DNA of 64,000 nt from Thalassospira alkalitolerans (lineage in GTDB: Bacteria; Pseudomonadota; Alphaproteobacteria; Rhodospirillales; Thalassospiraceae): positions 372,001 to 436,000 of the forward strand of contig NZ_JFKB01000001.1 in the NCBI RefSeq assembly GCF_002115745.1. Direction: 5' to 3'. The notes under the pieces were generated by a model that searched no databases, was not told the origin of the DNA, and saw only the letters and a list, made by a program, of their open reading frames with translations. Positions within the stretch are counted from its first letter, which is position 1. Each line of letters begins with the position of its first letter. Of this stretch, positions 53,390-62,438 are shown piece after piece. A program made the position numbers and the translations under genes.

Positions 53390-54727
53390 ATGAGAATTGG
53401 AAATCCTGTGTGCCCACCGGTCCCCGAAACGCCAGAAGACCGTAATAACTCGCCTGAAAGTACGCCATCTGCAATGCCGGATACGTCCGATATATCCAAA
53501 TCCATTTTTCGGGATCGCAATTTTGTTCTGTTTCTGATTGGGCAATGCATCACCACCCAAGGGCTGTGGATTCAAAAAATTGCGATGTCCTGGTTGGCGT
53601 GGACATTGACCGGGTCGGCATTTTGGACCGGGTTGATTGCAGCCCTTAATTTTGCCCCTGCTTTTTTATTGGGGCCGATATTTGGTGTTATGGCGGATCG
53701 GGTTGATCTGCGTCGAACGGCGGTGGTGCTTAACCTGATGATGACAGCAACAGCGTTCTTGTTGATGGGGTTGTCGATTGCCGGGCAAATCAATTTGTTT
53801 TGGATGTTGGTTCTGGCCGGGGTCAATGGGGTACTGGGCAGTGCGATGACGCCAATACGGCTTTCGCTGGTGCCGGTTATTGTCCCGCGCGAATTCATGA
53901 GCCGCGCATTGACCTATGCCGCGATGAATTTCAATATTTCCCGTTTGGTCGGCCCGGCGGTGGGCAGTGTTGTCATTGCCACATGGGGCACGGGTGCGGC
54001 TTTTATGATCAATGCGCTAACCTATATTCCGATGATTTTTGTCTTGGCGACGGTGCGCATTCATGTTGAACGGGCACCAGATGCCAAAAGCAGGCGGGTT
54101 TTCGCAGCTCTTGTCGATGGTGCAAATTATGCCATTCACCATCGGGTGATCCGCTCGGTTCTGGCTCTGTCATGTTTTGTGGCATTGGTCGGTACGGGCA
54201 TGGTCGAACTGCTGCCGGTGTTTGCCGAGGCGGTCTATGATCGCGGTGTCACCGGGCTTGGCATGTTGGCATCGGCAAGTGGTGTTGGTGCGGTGGCCTC
54301 GGCCTTTATGTTATCGCGTGTCAAATCCGATCCGGCCCATTTTCAACGGATATCGATCATCGGCGCCTTTGCTGCGGGATGTGGCATGGTGGGGCTTGGC
54401 TTTGCCCCTTGGTACGAACTGGCGGTGGTTCTGGTTGCGGTGACGGGTTTTGGCCTGACCGCAGTCGGGGTCGGGTCGCAGACGGCCTTGCAATTGACTG
54501 TGGATAATAAGTTGCGCGGGCGCGTCATGAGTTTTTGGAGTGCGACAACCTTTGGCGGAATTGCATTGGGCGGGACCATGTTGGGCGCAATATCCGAGGT
54601 CGGGAAAATTCAATATACCGCATGTGGATCGGGGGTTTTGATCCTGTGTGCGGCGATTACCGGACTTTGGCGATTACGTCGAATTGGTGCAATGGATGTG
54701 AAGCCTGCCACAGAAACGTCTAATTGA
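53390..54727 (+). CDS. MFS transporter (EntS-like / MFS_3 type)
   Basis: This major-facilitator carrier has 12 predicted helices and the MFS_3 pattern (LFLIGQCITTQGLWIQKIAMSWLAWTLTGS; IFGVMADRVDLRRTAVV as the loop 2-3 motif). Size is 445 aa from ATG 53390; ATG 53474 is an alternative that removes a polar Pro-rich leader. Relatives export siderophores or drugs. It is divergent from the fused acyltransferase gene, with a 255-base gap in which I see no clear sites. Confidence 0.8.
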   Translation: MRIGNPVCPPVPETPEDRNNSPESTPSAMPDTSDISKSIFRDRNFVLFLIGQCITTQGLWIQKIAMSWLAWTLTGSAFWTGLIAALNFAPAFLLGPIFGVMADRVDLRRTAVVLNLMMTATAFLLMGLSIAGQINLFWMLVLAGVNGVLGSAMTPIRLSLVPVIVPREFMSRALTYAAMNFNISRLVGPAVGSVVIATWGTGAAFMINALTYIPMIFVLATVRIHVERAPDAKSRRVFAALVDGANYAIHHRVIRSVLALSCFVALVGTGMVELLPVFAEAVYDRGVTGLGMLASASGVGAVASAFMLSRVKSDPAHFQRISIIGAFAAGCGMVGLGFAPWYELAVVLVAVTGFGLTAVGVGSQTALQLTVDNKLRGRVMSFWSATTFGGIALGGTMLGAISEVGKIQYTACGSGVLILCAAITGLWRLRRIGAMDVKPATETSN

Positions 54728-54812
54728 TCGTGTTTTTCAGGGCGCTTTGTAAACGCTTGTTTAAAACTCGTCGGGTTAGGGTGCCTGATCATGCCTTTTG
54801 GGGGAACTTCGC

Positions 54813-55376
54813 ATGCGGTTGGCTTTCGTCATCGGACTTTGTGTGCTTTTGTCTGGATGTTTTGCATCGGCAAGTACCCCAAAACCCAATGCCAGCCTTG
54901 GAAATGATCAAGTTTCGACGGTTACGAATATTAGCCTGCCATCATCGCGGTTAATTCCCTTCGCCCCGACAGACGAATTTCTGCAATGTGTCCCTTATGC
55001 CCGTGCCGTTTCCGGGATCGCGATTTATGGTGATGCATGGACATGGTGGGGGCAGGCGAAAAACGCTTATCAACGTGGCAAGCAGCCAGAAGTTGGGGCG
55101 GTTTTGACGCTTAAGAAAACATCGCGTTTGAAATATGGCCATGTCGCCGTGGTATCGGCCATCCTCGACAGTCGCCGGATCATGGTCAATCATGCCAATT
55201 GGGGCAGCAATTCACGGACACGTGGTAAGGTGCATTACCGCCAGCCAGTTGTCGATGTATCGCCAAACAATGACTGGTCCCAAGTCCGGATGATGAACAC
55301 CATTGGGACGTTTGGCCGGGTTTACCCTGCGCATGGCTTTATCTATCAGCCCCGCGAAACGGCCGAAGCCAACTGA
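54813..55376 (+). CDS. CHAP-domain lipoprotein
   Basis: This secreted lipoprotein has signal peptide and lipobox LLSGC (lipidated C16) and a CHAP amidase/endopeptidase domain with likely catalytic C59 (QCVPYARAVSG), H110 (YGHVAVV) and N129 (NHANWG). CHAP domains cut peptidoglycan cross-links or the sugar-peptide amide bond. ATG 54813 is preceded by GGGGGAAC; the protein is 187 aa. It is probably a small cell-wall remodelling enzyme. Confidence 0.8.
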   Translation: MRLAFVIGLCVLLSGCFASASTPKPNASLGNDQVSTVTNISLPSSRLIPFAPTDEFLQCVPYARAVSGIAIYGDAWTWWGQAKNAYQRGKQPEVGAVLTLKKTSRLKYGHVAVVSAILDSRRIMVNHANWGSNSRTRGKVHYRQPVVDVSPNNDWSQVRMMNTIGTFGRVYPAHGFIYQPRETAEAN

Positions 55377-55747
55377 ATTTCCCGATATTGTTTCCATGAA
55401 AACCTGGTGAAGGCACGCAAGTTGGCGGCCTTCGTCAATTTGTCTATGCAGACAAAACGCACTATTTGGCAGCACTAGATTTCCAAAGATTTTGTCAGGT
55501 GGCCGTGATGGGGCCAAGTGCTGCGAACAGGGTTGTGTCGCTATCTTGTTCGGGGTTTGGCGTGGTCAGGCACTTTTCCCCGTAAAGTACGAATTGGCCT
55601 TGGCGGTGACCGTTGCCTTTGCCGGTTTTCATGATTTTATAGATAATTAGCAAACGCGGAATTGTCGATAAACATTGATGCGTCTCAATGTTGTGCAGTG
55701 CGGTAGGTATTAGAACTTTTTTATCCTTCCCAAAGTGAGCGACGCCA
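55377..55747. other. 371-base intergenic region between the CHAP gene and the P-type ATPase
   Basis: No clear promoter, terminator or RNA is recognised here. A minus-strand open frame of 45 codons occupies 55495-55632 and is listed separately. The last 100 bases are A/T-rich and probably carry the ATPase promoter. Confidence 0.5.
55495..55632 (-). CDS. Possible small ORF of 45 aa
   Basis: The frame begins MKTGKGNGHRQGQF and ends FAALGPITAT. It has a reasonable GC-rich third-position pattern but no recognisable SD upstream of the ATG at 55632. It matches no family I know. It may be a remnant or chance frame. Confidence 0.2.
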   Translation of the reverse strand: MKTGKGNGHRQGQFVLYGEKCLTTPNPEQDSDTTLFAALGPITAT

Positions 55748-58258
55748 ATGTTTGATCAAAAGACTGCTGTGGATGACGTGCCGGTTAATCCAGATCGTTT
55801 GCAAACAGATCCGCAGCAAGGTTTGTCAGCACAAGAAGCCGAAAAGCGGATTGTTGAATTTGGCGAAAACCGATTGCCGGAAAATGAAACCAGCGTATGG
55901 CGGAAACTTGCGGGTTTTTTCTGGGGGCCGATCCCCTGGATGATCGAGATTGCGGCCATATTATCCGCTGCGGTGCAGCATTGGTCGGATTTTGCGATCA
56001 TTTTGGTCATGTTGTTTTTGAATGTCGCGGTTGGATTTTGGCAGGAATACAAGGCCGGCAATGCGATTGCAGCGCTAAGACAGCGGTTGGCACCCGAAGC
56101 ACGTGTTCGCCGTGATGCCACATGGGGGGATATTCCGGCATCCGGTCTGGTGCCGGGGGATATTATCCGTTTGAAACTTGGCGATATTATTCCTGCGGAT
56201 GTGCGGCTGATTTCCGGGGAATATTTGCGTGTTGATCAATCTGCCCTGACAGGCGAGTCGCTTGCGCTTGATAAAAAGGTCGGAGACATTGCCTATTCCG
56301 GTTCAATTGCCCGTCAGGGGCAGATGGATGCGATCGTGACCGCAACCGGTATGGCGACCTATCTTGGCAAGACAGCGCGCTTGGTGCAGACGGCGGGCAA
56401 GGCATCGCATTTCCAGCGTGCCGTGCTGCGCATTGGTAATTTCCTGATTTTGGTGACGATTGGATTGATCGCACTGATCATGACGGTTGCACTGTATCGT
56501 GGTGATCCGATCACGGAATCGCTTCTTTTTGCATTGATTCTTGCGGTCGCGGCCATTCCGGTTGCGCTGCCAACGGTTTTGTCGGTGACGATGGCCGTGG
56601 GCGCCGAAAAACTGGCCAAAATGAAGGCAATCGTATCGCGCCTTGTCTCGATCGAAGAAATGGCCGGTATGGACATTCTGTGTTCGGACAAGACCGGAAC
56701 GCTGACCCAAAATCGTTTGACCGTGGGGGCACCTGTTCTTATCGGCGGGGCCTCGCAAGACGATATTTTGCGGATGGCAGCACTGGCTTCCGAAGCCGAC
56801 AGCCATGACCCTATTGATTTAGCGATTTATGCATCCCTTGGCAACACGGATGCCCTTGTGGGGTATGACGTTGTTTCATTTCGGCAATTTGACCCGGTTC
56901 GTAAACGGGCAGAGGCAATCATTGCTCATGACGGATTAAAGTTTCAGGTGGCCAAGGGCGCGCCGCAGGCGATCCTTTCATTGCTGCTAAACGGCGAAGG
57001 CAAGGACATTACCAGCCTGACCGAATATGCATCGGTGATGAAGGCAATTGACGAAATGGCAAAGCGTGGCTTTCGCGCGCTTGCTGTTGCGCAAACAGAT
57101 CAAGCAGGTAAATGGCAATTCATTGGTTTGCTGTCCTTGTTTGACCCCCCGCGCGAGGACGCAGCCGCGACAATTGCCGAATTGCGCGCCAAAGGTGTCG
57201 ATGTCCGCATGATTACCGGGGATCACGAGGCCATTGGCCGTGAAATCGCCGGGCAGCTTGGCTTGGGTCAAAATATTTTACCCGCTGACGAGGTTTTCGA
57301 TGAAGATGATCGTCCGCGCAATTCGCAGGCGATTGAGCAGGCTGATGGGTTTGCCCGCGTTTTTCCCCAGCATAAATATGCGATTGTGCGTGAATTACAG
57401 GACCGTGGCCATATCGTTGGCATGACCGGTGATGGTGTGAACGATGCCCCGGCGTTAAAGCAGGCTGATATCGGTATCGCCGTGTCGAATGCGACGGATG
57501 CTGCACGTGCAGCAGCGGATCTTGTCCTGACAGCACCCGGTATTTCGGTGATTACGTCGGCCATCGAAGAATCGCGGCGTATTTTCGGGCGCATGAACAG
57601 CTATGCGACGTTCCGTATTTCGGAAACGATCCGGGTTTTGCTGTTTATGACGATCTCGATCCTGGTGTTCAATTTCTATCCCGTGACGGCGGTGATGATC
57701 GTGTTGCTGGCGTTGCTGAATGATTTTCCGATCATGATGATCGCCTATGATAATGCCGATGTTGCGCCGCGCCCGGTGCGCTGGAATATGGCCAATACCC
57801 TGACGATGGCCTGCTTGCTGGGTGGTATCGGGGTGGTGTCGTCTTTTGGTGTGTTATGGGTGGCTGATGTCTGGCTGCATTTGCCGCCTCATGAAGTTCA
57901 GGCGTTGGTGTTTCTTAAGCTTTTGGTGGCCGGGCATCTGACGATTTATCTGACCCGTCACAAAGGATATTTCTGGCAGAAACCCTATCCAAGCTGGAAG
58001 CTGTTTGTCGCGACAGAGACAACACAGGTGATCGGGACGCTTGCGGCCGTTTATGGTTGGTTTGTGCCACCAATTGGCTGGTACCATGCATTGATTGTGT
58101 GGGGTTATGCGTTGGGGTGGTTCTTTGTTGCGGGGTGCATCAAGGTCTGGGTTTACAGGCTTTTGACCCATGATCATCCCACGCAGGCCGGGCATCTGGC
58201 CCGTGTCGAGGGATGGTTGCATCGCCGTCGGCTTCGCGGGAACCGGTTGCGGAAATAA
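55748..58258 (+). CDS. PMA1-type plasma-membrane H+-ATPase (P3A ATPase)
   Basis: This is a P-type ATPase of the proton-pump subfamily, 836 aa. It has the N-terminal cation-ATPase domain, the actuator motif TGES (ALTGESLALDK), phosphorylation site DKTGTLT, nucleotide-binding region, and the hinge MTGDGVNDAPALKQADIGIAV. The sequence AAIPVALPTVLSVTMAVGAEKLAKMKAIVSRL is typical of P3A pumps of fungi, plants and some bacteria. A C-terminal basic tail is short, so autoinhibition as in plants is unlikely. It would pump H+ outward and use ATP. Confidence 0.88.
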   Translation: MFDQKTAVDDVPVNPDRLQTDPQQGLSAQEAEKRIVEFGENRLPENETSVWRKLAGFFWGPIPWMIEIAAILSAAVQHWSDFAIILVMLFLNVAVGFWQEYKAGNAIAALRQRLAPEARVRRDATWGDIPASGLVPGDIIRLKLGDIIPADVRLISGEYLRVDQSALTGESLALDKKVGDIAYSGSIARQGQMDAIVTATGMATYLGKTARLVQTAGKASHFQRAVLRIGNFLILVTIGLIALIMTVALYRGDPITESLLFALILAVAAIPVALPTVLSVTMAVGAEKLAKMKAIVSRLVSIEEMAGMDILCSDKTGTLTQNRLTVGAPVLIGGASQDDILRMAALASEADSHDPIDLAIYASLGNTDALVGYDVVSFRQFDPVRKRAEAIIAHDGLKFQVAKGAPQAILSLLLNGEGKDITSLTEYASVMKAIDEMAKRGFRALAVAQTDQAGKWQFIGLLSLFDPPREDAAATIAELRAKGVDVRMITGDHEAIGREIAGQLGLGQNILPADEVFDEDDRPRNSQAIEQADGFARVFPQHKYAIVRELQDRGHIVGMTGDGVNDAPALKQADIGIAVSNATDAARAAADLVLTAPGISVITSAIEESRRIFGRMNSYATFRISETIRVLLFMTISILVFNFYPVTAVMIVLLALLNDFPIMMIAYDNADVAPRPVRWNMANTLTMACLLGGIGVVSSFGVLWVADVWLHLPPHEVQALVFLKLLVAGHLTIYLTRHKGYFWQKPYPSWKLFVATETTQVIGTLAAVYGWFVPPIGWYHALIVWGYALGWFFVAGCIKVWVYRLLTHDHPTQAGHLARVEGWLHRRRLRGNRLRK

Positions 58259-58264
58259 CAATGA

Positions 58265-58293
58265 AACGGGGCAGCATGTGATGCTGCCCCGTT
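58265..58293. terminator. Bidirectional terminator between convergent genes
   Basis: AACGGGGCAGCAT (58265-58277) pairs perfectly with 58281-58293 around a GTG loop. It lies seven bases after the ATPase stop and before the convergent Anbu gene end. Confidence 0.8.
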
Positions 58294-58339
58294 CTTGTCA
58301 TCTTAGGGTTTGTGTCTTGGTTGGTCTTAGGTTCTGACT

Positions 58340-59077
58340 CTAAGCGTTCTTTTCGTCGGGCATGTCGGCGAATGCTTCGCGCAGTGCCTGTGACCAGGCT
58401 TCTGAAAGTGCGCGAAAAGCGGGATCTTCGGCTTCAATCCGGCGATGTTCGGAAAAGTTGCATGATCCTTCGGGCAGAACCGCAAGATCAAGTGGCATGC
58501 CCACTGACAGGTTCGAACGCAGGGTCGAATCCATCGATAGCAAGGCTGCCTTTACGCCATCGGCAATCGGGGTTTCTGGCGTGATCACACGATCGAGGAT
58601 CGGTTTTCCGTATTTGTGTTCGCCGATCTGCAAATAAGGCGTGTCTTCGGTCGCTTCTATAAAGTTGCCCGCCGCATAAATTAAAAACAGGCGCTGTGCC
58701 CCGCCCTTGCGTTGCCCGCCGACCATGATTGACGCTGAGCTGCTTTCTTTGCGCTGTTCAAGCGTGTCATGATATTTGTGCTGCACTCTTTGCATGGCTT
58801 CGCCCATCAGTTCCGCAACACGGAACATGCTTGGTGCGCTAAGCACACAGTCGCCCGGCTTTGTTTCCGGGTCGTCAATCGCTTCTTGCAGGGTGCTCAT
58901 CACGGCCTGGGTGATGGCAAGGTTCCCTGCGCTCAAAGCGACAATGGCGCGTTCCCCGGGGACGTCCCAGGTAAACATCTTGCGATAGCGCGAAATGTTA
59001 TCGAGCCCGGCATTGGTTCGGGTGTCTGAAAGGAATACCATCCCTTCATCAAGCATTAAGCCTACGCAGTATGTCAT
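58340..59077 (-). CDS. Anbu (ancestral beta-subunit) proteasome-like protease
   Basis: Anbu is a self-compartmentalising Ntn-hydrolase-type peptidase distinct from HslV and the 20S proteasome. The start is ATG 59077, giving MTYCVGLMLDEGMVFLSDTRTNAG, in which T2 would be the nucleophile after Met removal. Key residues D18 and the KMFTW segment are in place. The 245 aa size fits. The neighbouring transglutaminase-like, alpha-E and ATP-grasp genes on the same strand form the well-known Anbu operon. Its natural substrate is unknown. Confidence 0.9.
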   Translation of the reverse strand: MTYCVGLMLDEGMVFLSDTRTNAGLDNISRYRKMFTWDVPGERAIVALSAGNLAITQAVMSTLQEAIDDPETKPGDCVLSAPSMFRVAELMGEAMQRVQHKYHDTLEQRKESSSASIMVGGQRKGGAQRLFLIYAAGNFIEATEDTPYLQIGEHKYGKPILDRVITPETPIADGVKAALLSMDSTLRSNLSVGMPLDLAVLPEGSCNFSEHRRIEAEDPAFRALSEAWSQALREAFADMPDEKNA

Positions 59078-59096
59078 CTTCGATTCTCGAATCCGG

Positions 59097-59915
59097 CTAT
59101 TGTTGGGATTGCGCAACGATGACTGTTACATTCAAATCTTCGTTTGCACCACCAGTATGTACGCCCCGTATAGGTGTGGCGATCTGGGCGTCAAGTCCAG
59201 ACCCCAGCCGGATATAATATTCTGTCGGGCAACAATTGTTTGCCGGATCAAAGCCGACCCAGCCAAGTTCGGGCAAATAAAGCTCGGCCCAAGCGTGGGA
59301 TGCCTCGTGTGCCAGGCCATCTGAATCGGCAAATAGATAACCGGAAACATAACGTGCCGGAATGCCCAGATGGCGTGCGATCGAAAGCATCACATGCGTA
59401 TGGTCCTGACAGACACCCTTGCCATCGGCCAGCGCATCGGCAGCCGTGGTGTGGACATGCGTGGCACCGGGTGCGTATTCAATGGCCTTTGAAACGGCAG
59501 TTGAAATTTCATGCGCCCGTTCCAAAAGGTTATCCGGGCTGGTTTTCTTTTCGATCTTGGCGGCGAGTTTGCGAATGGCGGCACTTGATTTTGTGACCGG
59601 TGTGGATCGCAGGAAAACAGCCGGAAACGCCCGTTCTTTGTGCCCGCGCAAAACGCCAGTGGTATCGCTGGTTTCGATCTCGCCGGTTACGACAACATCA
59701 ACGGAATCAACCGGGCCTGTGGCGGTTAATGTGCTGATGGTGTCGCCATTGCCATCGATAAATTCGGAATTGATCACACAGCCCTCGGCCGTGATCGACC
59801 AGTTGATGACTTTTTGGCCGTCAAATTGCGACGGGGTCAGTTTCAGGCTTTGCACGATATAGCGTGCAGCGGGCGCAAAGCGATAATGAGTTCGGTGTTC
59901 GACAACAAGGCGCAT
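59097..59915 (-). CDS. Transglutaminase-like protease of the Anbu operon
   Basis: The protein has an N-terminal bacterial transglutaminase-like domain (MRLVVEHRTHYRFAPAARYIVQSLKLTP) and a transglutaminase-like core with catalytic Cys in GVCQDHTHVMLSIAR, His in SHAWAELYLPELGW and Asp in FDPAN. Start ATG 59915 gives 273 aa. It lies between the alpha-E gene and the Anbu gene, two bases from the former. It probably acts on or cuts peptide bonds. Confidence 0.88.
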   Translation of the reverse strand: MRLVVEHRTHYRFAPAARYIVQSLKLTPSQFDGQKVINWSITAEGCVINSEFIDGNGDTISTLTATGPVDSVDVVVTGEIETSDTTGVLRGHKERAFPAVFLRSTPVTKSSAAIRKLAAKIEKKTSPDNLLERAHEISTAVSKAIEYAPGATHVHTTAADALADGKGVCQDHTHVMLSIARHLGIPARYVSGYLFADSDGLAHEASHAWAELYLPELGWVGFDPANNCCPTEYYIRLGSGLDAQIATPIRGVHTGGANEDLNVTVIVAQSQQ

Positions 59916-59916
59916 A

Positions 59917-60864
59917 TTATTGTCCCCCGAAATAATAGGTTTCGGCAATTGCCGATGACAGGCTCTGACTTCGCATCAGGAAGTCGGACAGGAATTCATG
60001 CAACCCTTGAGCAAAGATTTCCTCCATCTGGCTTTGCGTCAGAAGCGAATAGATTTCAACCGCCTGACTGTGCACTGCTCCGCGTTTGCCATAATGACGG
60101 GCTAAGTGTTCCAGATGATTAGTGATCTGTTCGACGCAATGGGCCAATGATCGTGGACTGAAGGGGTTCAGGATCAGGAAATGTGCGATGCGATAGGGGG
60201 AATAATCATCGCGATAGACCCAATGAAAGGCCCGCAGCGAAGATGCGGCGCGCAACACGGTTGTCCATTGATAGTTATCGACCCCATCGCCAACCATGCT
60301 GGTTTCCGGCAAAAGGACGTAATATTTCACATCCAGCAGACGGGCCGTATTATCAGCGCGTTCGATAAAGGTGCCCAGACGAATGAAATCATATCCGTCA
60401 TCGCGCAGGATTGTTGAATCGGTTGCCCCGCGGAACAAGGCACCCTGACGTTTGACCCAATCAATGAATTCCGGCAAATCGGTTTTCGCCAGATTATGCA
60501 TCGGGGTACGACGCAGTTCCATCAGTGCATTGTTCAATGCTTCCCACATCTCAGCGGTGATGGCGGTACGCATTGCACGCGCATTTGCGCGCGCGTTTTC
60601 AAAGCAATTCAGAATTGATGACGAATTGTCGCGGTTAAATATCAGGTAATCCGTCACTTCGGCCTGACGCAGGGGCATTTCGGGATCATACCCTTGTGCA
60701 CAGCCAGAAGCCGATAATACAGACGCCCATTCTGACCGGTTACCATCACCGGCGGACGGCATCAGGGCCATGCGATAGCCCATTTCCATCAATCGGGCCA
60801 TGTTTTCGGCCCGTTCTACATAACGGGACAACCAGAAAAGGTTGTCAGCGGTACGACTAAGCAT
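59917..60864 (-). CDS. Alpha-E domain protein of the Anbu operon
   Basis: This 315 aa all-helical protein matches the alpha-E family (MLSRTADNLFWLSRYVERAENMARLME, then FIRLGTFIERADNTARLLDVKYYVLL). Its function is not established; it always accompanies the permuted ATP-grasp protein and transglutaminase-like protein. It begins 18 bases after the ATP-grasp gene, so co-expression is clear. Confidence 0.9.
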   Translation of the reverse strand: MLSRTADNLFWLSRYVERAENMARLMEMGYRMALMPSAGDGNRSEWASVLSASGCAQGYDPEMPLRQAEVTDYLIFNRDNSSSILNCFENARANARAMRTAITAEMWEALNNALMELRRTPMHNLAKTDLPEFIDWVKRQGALFRGATDSTILRDDGYDFIRLGTFIERADNTARLLDVKYYVLLPETSMVGDGVDNYQWTTVLRAASSLRAFHWVYRDDYSPYRIAHFLILNPFSPRSLAHCVEQITNHLEHLARHYGKRGAVHSQAVEIYSLLTQSQMEEIFAQGLHEFLSDFLMRSQSLSSAIAETYYFGGQ

Positions 60865-60882
60865 GTTGTGACCTCCCTTTTC

Positions 60883-62286
60883 CTAATCCGCCATGATCCA
60901 GGTATCCTTGACTCCGCCGCCCTGCGACGAGTTCACAACCAGCGACCCTTCGCGCATCGCAACGCGGGTTAGGCCACCGGGTGTCAGGCGAATATCGTCG
61001 CCGACAAGGCAGAATGGCCTGAAATCGACATGACGCGGGGCAACGCCGCTTTCGACAAAGGTCGGGCAGGCCGAAAGTGCCAGCGTTGGCTGGGCAATAA
61101 AATCATTCGGATCGGCCTTGATGCGTTCGGCATAGGTTGCCTGTTCTTCCTTGGTTGATGCCGGGCCGACCAACATGCCATAGCCACCCGAACCGTGGAC
61201 TTCCTTGACTACAAGATCACCAAGGTTTTCCAGAACATATTTCAGGTCATCCGGGTTGGCGCATTTCCAGGTTGGCACATTGTTCAGGATCGGTTCCTGA
61301 CCCAGATAGAACCGGATCATGTCAGGCACATAGGTGTAGATCGCCTTGTCATCGGCAACCCCGGCACCCGGTGCCGAACAGATCGCAACCCCGCCAGAAC
61401 GATAGACATTCATCAGGCCGGGAACGCCCAAAACCGAGTCTGGTCGGAAACATAGCGGATCAATATAGGCATCATCGATGCGGCGATAAATCACATCAAC
61501 CCGTGCCGGGCCCTGTGTTGTGCGCATAAAGACGCGGCCTTCGGATACAAACAGATCCTGACCTTCGACAAGTTCGACACCCATCTGGTCGGCAAGGAAG
61601 GAATGTTCGTAATAGGCACTGTTCATCGCACCGGGTGTCAGAACCACGATATTAGGTTCGCGGTCGCATTTTCGGGGTGCGATGCTTTTAAGCGTCTTGT
61701 GCAGCATATCCGGATAGCTTTCGACCGGTTCGATCCGTAATTTCGAAAACAGTTCCGGGAACATCCGCATCATGATTTCGCGGTTTTCCAGCATATAGGA
61801 AACCCCCGATGGCGTGCGGCAGTTGTCTTCCAGGACATAGAAATCATCGGGACCAACGCGCACGACATCAACACCAACGATATGGCTATAAACCTTGCGC
61901 GGTGGGTCAATGCCAATCATGGCCGGTTCAAAGGCGGCATTCCTGAACACCAGATCGGCTGGAACGATCCCGGCCTTGATGATTTCTGCATTGTGATAGA
62001 CGTCGTACAGGAACGTATTTAGCGCACGGGCGCGTTGTTTGACGCCGCGCTCTATCTTTCGCCATTCGTTGGCTGTGAAAATACGTGGAATAAGGTCGAA
62101 CGGGATCAGTCGCTCTGGATCGCCACCTTCGCCATAGACCGAGAAGGTGATACCGATTTTGCGAAAGAGTGTTTCTGCTTCCAGTCGCTTTTGCTGAAGG
62201 ACTTCCGGCCCGCTGGCCTCCATCCAATCAACCAATGCGCGATAAGGTTCGCGTACTTCATCGTTCATCATCATTTCGTTGAACAT
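60883..62286 (-). CDS. Circularly permuted type 2 ATP-grasp protein
   Basis: This 467 aa ATP-grasp-like ligase is the first gene of the Anbu operon. The family sequences FLYDVYHNAEIIKAGIVPADLVFRN, FYVLEDNCRTPSGVSYMLENRE, VKEVHGSGGYGMLVGP and AQPTLALSACPTFVE mark the ATP and substrate sites. It is thought to form a peptide or amide bond with an unknown substrate. Start ATG 62286 has AAGGGGAG before it; extension to 62340 is not supported. Confidence 0.9.
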   Translation of the reverse strand: MFNEMMMNDEVREPYRALVDWMEASGPEVLQQKRLEAETLFRKIGITFSVYGEGGDPERLIPFDLIPRIFTANEWRKIERGVKQRARALNTFLYDVYHNAEIIKAGIVPADLVFRNAAFEPAMIGIDPPRKVYSHIVGVDVVRVGPDDFYVLEDNCRTPSGVSYMLENREIMMRMFPELFSKLRIEPVESYPDMLHKTLKSIAPRKCDREPNIVVLTPGAMNSAYYEHSFLADQMGVELVEGQDLFVSEGRVFMRTTQGPARVDVIYRRIDDAYIDPLCFRPDSVLGVPGLMNVYRSGGVAICSAPGAGVADDKAIYTYVPDMIRFYLGQEPILNNVPTWKCANPDDLKYVLENLGDLVVKEVHGSGGYGMLVGPASTKEEQATYAERIKADPNDFIAQPTLALSACPTFVESGVAPRHVDFRPFCLVGDDIRLTPGGLTRVAMREGSLVVNSSQGGGVKDTWIMAD

Positions 62287-62311
62287 GCACACTCCCCTTG
62301 TTTGTCCTTTG

Positions 62312-62340
62312 ATTAAGGCGAGTGTCAGGGGTGCGGTCAA
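62312..62340 (-). promoter_or_regulatory. Predicted promoter of the Anbu operon
   Basis: On the minus strand, TTGACC (62340-62335) and CTTAAT (62317-62312) are separated by 17 bases. The predicted start lies about 20 bases before the ATP-grasp ATG, leaving a short leader with AAGGGGAG. Confidence 0.55.
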
Positions 62341-62364
62341 GGGTGTTCACGGTTGAAATGGTTC

Positions 62365-62397
62365 TTTTTTCGGCAAAATTGACCTTTGCCGAAAAAA
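62365..62397. repeat. 13-bp perfect inverted repeat upstream of the Anbu operon
   Basis: TTTTTTCGGCAAA (62365-62377) is followed after 7 bases by its exact inverse (62385-62397). T-tracts are at the outer ends, so it cannot act as an intrinsic terminator on either strand. Its position about 60-90 bases before the predicted transcription start suits an activator site. Confidence 0.5.
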
Positions 62398-62438
62398 TGA
62401 ACTTGGCTGTTTGGCCGATTGTGCAAAAAACGGGCGTT

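Noticed and set aside
62365-62397. Intrinsic terminator between cobM and the Anbu operon
   Set aside because: T-tracts precede and A-tracts follow the stem, the reverse of a terminator; it is reported as an operator candidate instead.
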